NCBI GenBank assembly: GCA_902497145.1
Contig: CABVDR010000068.1
Coordinates: forward strand, 1 to 13,763
Direction: 5' to 3'
Length of the DNA: 13,763 bases
Origin: an uncultured Oscillospiraceae bacterium
GTDB taxonomy: Bacteria > Bacillota > Clostridia > Oscillospirales > Oscillospiraceae
In this document: piece after piece, positions 13,309 to 13,763 of the stretch
Position numbering within the stretch: position 1 is the stretch's first letter
Layout: each line of letters begins with the position of its first letter
Notes under the pieces: model-generated
What the model was told of the DNA's origin: nothing
Database searches by the model: none
The model's input: only the letters and a program-made list of their open reading frames with translations
Program-made: the position numbers and the translations under genes

Positions 13309-13763
13309 ATTGTTGTGTCTATCACGGAAATAGGTTCACTCCTTATGCCATAGCATCACTTTCCTAAATGTTAAAGCCGACCCGAACCACACTCCGTCTC
13401 ACTGACCTCGGAGATCAAACAAAAATATCAATCCACTTAAAATGTCAAAAAATAAATTTTACAAACAGATTAACAGGTCAATTTTATTATTTCCCTTAAA
13501 AAGCACAACAGAAATCAGGCAAAACACCTACATGTTGTATCAAACATCGAATTCCGCAAAATAGAAAATAAATCTACCGCATATAACACACATAGACAAC
13601 GCCTGCAGCGCGTGGAGATGAGGGATACGGACGGGACCAGACCCATGATTCCTGCCGGAGTCCCCCATAGCGGACAGGCTGCATATTGAATTTGCCGGCC
13701 CTGCGGCCGGCAACGGGGGTCTATGCGTGTTCCAGCCCACGAGATCAATAATTGGAACCTGGT
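13309..13763. other. 455-base stretch with no supportable gene; AT-rich then a structured GC-rich end
   Basis: No reading frame here has a ribosome binding site and protein-like composition. 13430-13600 is strongly AT-rich. 13600-13763 is GC-rich and contains a 9-bp hairpin TTGCCGGCC-CTGC-GGCCGGCAA (13692-13713). Two arms, 13585-13597 (AACACACATAGAC) and 13719-13731 (GTCTATGCGTGTT), pair over 12 of 13 positions and enclose it. This could be a second structured RNA, the leader of a cargo gene to the right, or the start of another insertion. Confidence 0.5.

Larger units (their letters stand above)
5883..13763 (+). mobile_element. Tn7-like transposon, one end and core genes; far end outside window
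   Basis: The element contains tnsA, tnsB, tnsC and tniQ in Tn7 order, accessory genes, a serine resolvase and non-coding structured DNA. The left limit is set provisionally at the TGT of 5883-5885, the only TGT between 5614 and the first tnsA-proximal iteron, and six bases before iteron R3 as at Tn7-family tips. If so, the five bases 5878-5882 (GGTCC) would be the target duplication. No matching iterons or ACA-ended tip occur at the right of the window, so the element continues past 13763. Base composition drops from GC-rich host genes to a more balanced mix and codon use changes, consistent with transfer. Confidence 0.85.

Noticed and set aside
13515..13748. 77-codon minus-strand frame at the right edge
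   Set aside because: Cys/Arg/Leu-rich composition and no binding site; more likely non-coding.
13047..13763. Right end of the transposon
   Set aside because: No iteron core (AAAATCTCA or its complement) and no matching ACA tip were found here.

Overview
The window looks like chromosome of a GC-rich, spore-forming low-branching Bacillota, most like the Oscillospiraceae (Flavonifractor/Lawsonibacter type), interrupted by a Tn7-like transposon. Support for the host call: strong GGAGG ribosome binding sites, near-consensus TTGACA-17-TATAAT promoters, a YlmC/YmxH sporulation-family PRC-barrel protein, an NlpC/P60 wall hydrolase, an LTA-synthase-family phosphoglycerol transferase, and rpsB-tsf. 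The genus is inference only.

Host part (1 to about 5880). A minus-strand pair encodes a small conserved-looking protein and a secreted SH3-SH3-NlpC/P60 hydrolase, both read from one strong promoter (1278-1306). Divergent from it, a second strong promoter (1409-1437) reads an LTA-synthase-like membrane enzyme, then a YlmC/YmxH gene and a terminator. A third promoter and a 121-nt structured leader precede rpsB; a strong hairpin terminator lies between rpsB and tsf and another follows tsf.

Mobile part (about 5883 to beyond the window). Just past the tsf terminator is an array of five 20-bp iterons on a regular 31-32 bp pitch, with the orientation flipping between the second and third: the presumed TnsB-binding end. 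Then comes a tightly overlapping operon tnsA-tnsB-tnsC-tniQ, with more AT and different codon use than the host genes. TnsB (D228, D315, E351) and TnsC (Walker A and B) look intact. TnsA is only about 128 residues and appears to have lost its catalytic Glu and Lys, while the element carries a serine resolvase gene; together these suggest a replicative, cointegrate-forming pathway rather than Tn7-style cut and paste. The resolvase itself is interrupted by one in-frame TGA. TniQ ends in what looks like a ribbon-helix-helix DNA-binding tail.

After tniQ are three overlapping small genes, the first two clearly paralogous, then the resolvase, a small protein with a sigma-70 region-4-like helix-turn-helix, and a small double-CxxC protein. 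From 13047 to the end I see no convincing protein gene. Instead there is a compact set of nested stems (13098-13264) that fold as a three-way junction followed by a further stem, closed by an 18-bp perfect hairpin (13267-13308): a candidate unrecognised structured RNA. A second long-range stem lies at 13585-13731. The far end of the transposon is not in the window, so cargo probably continues to the right.
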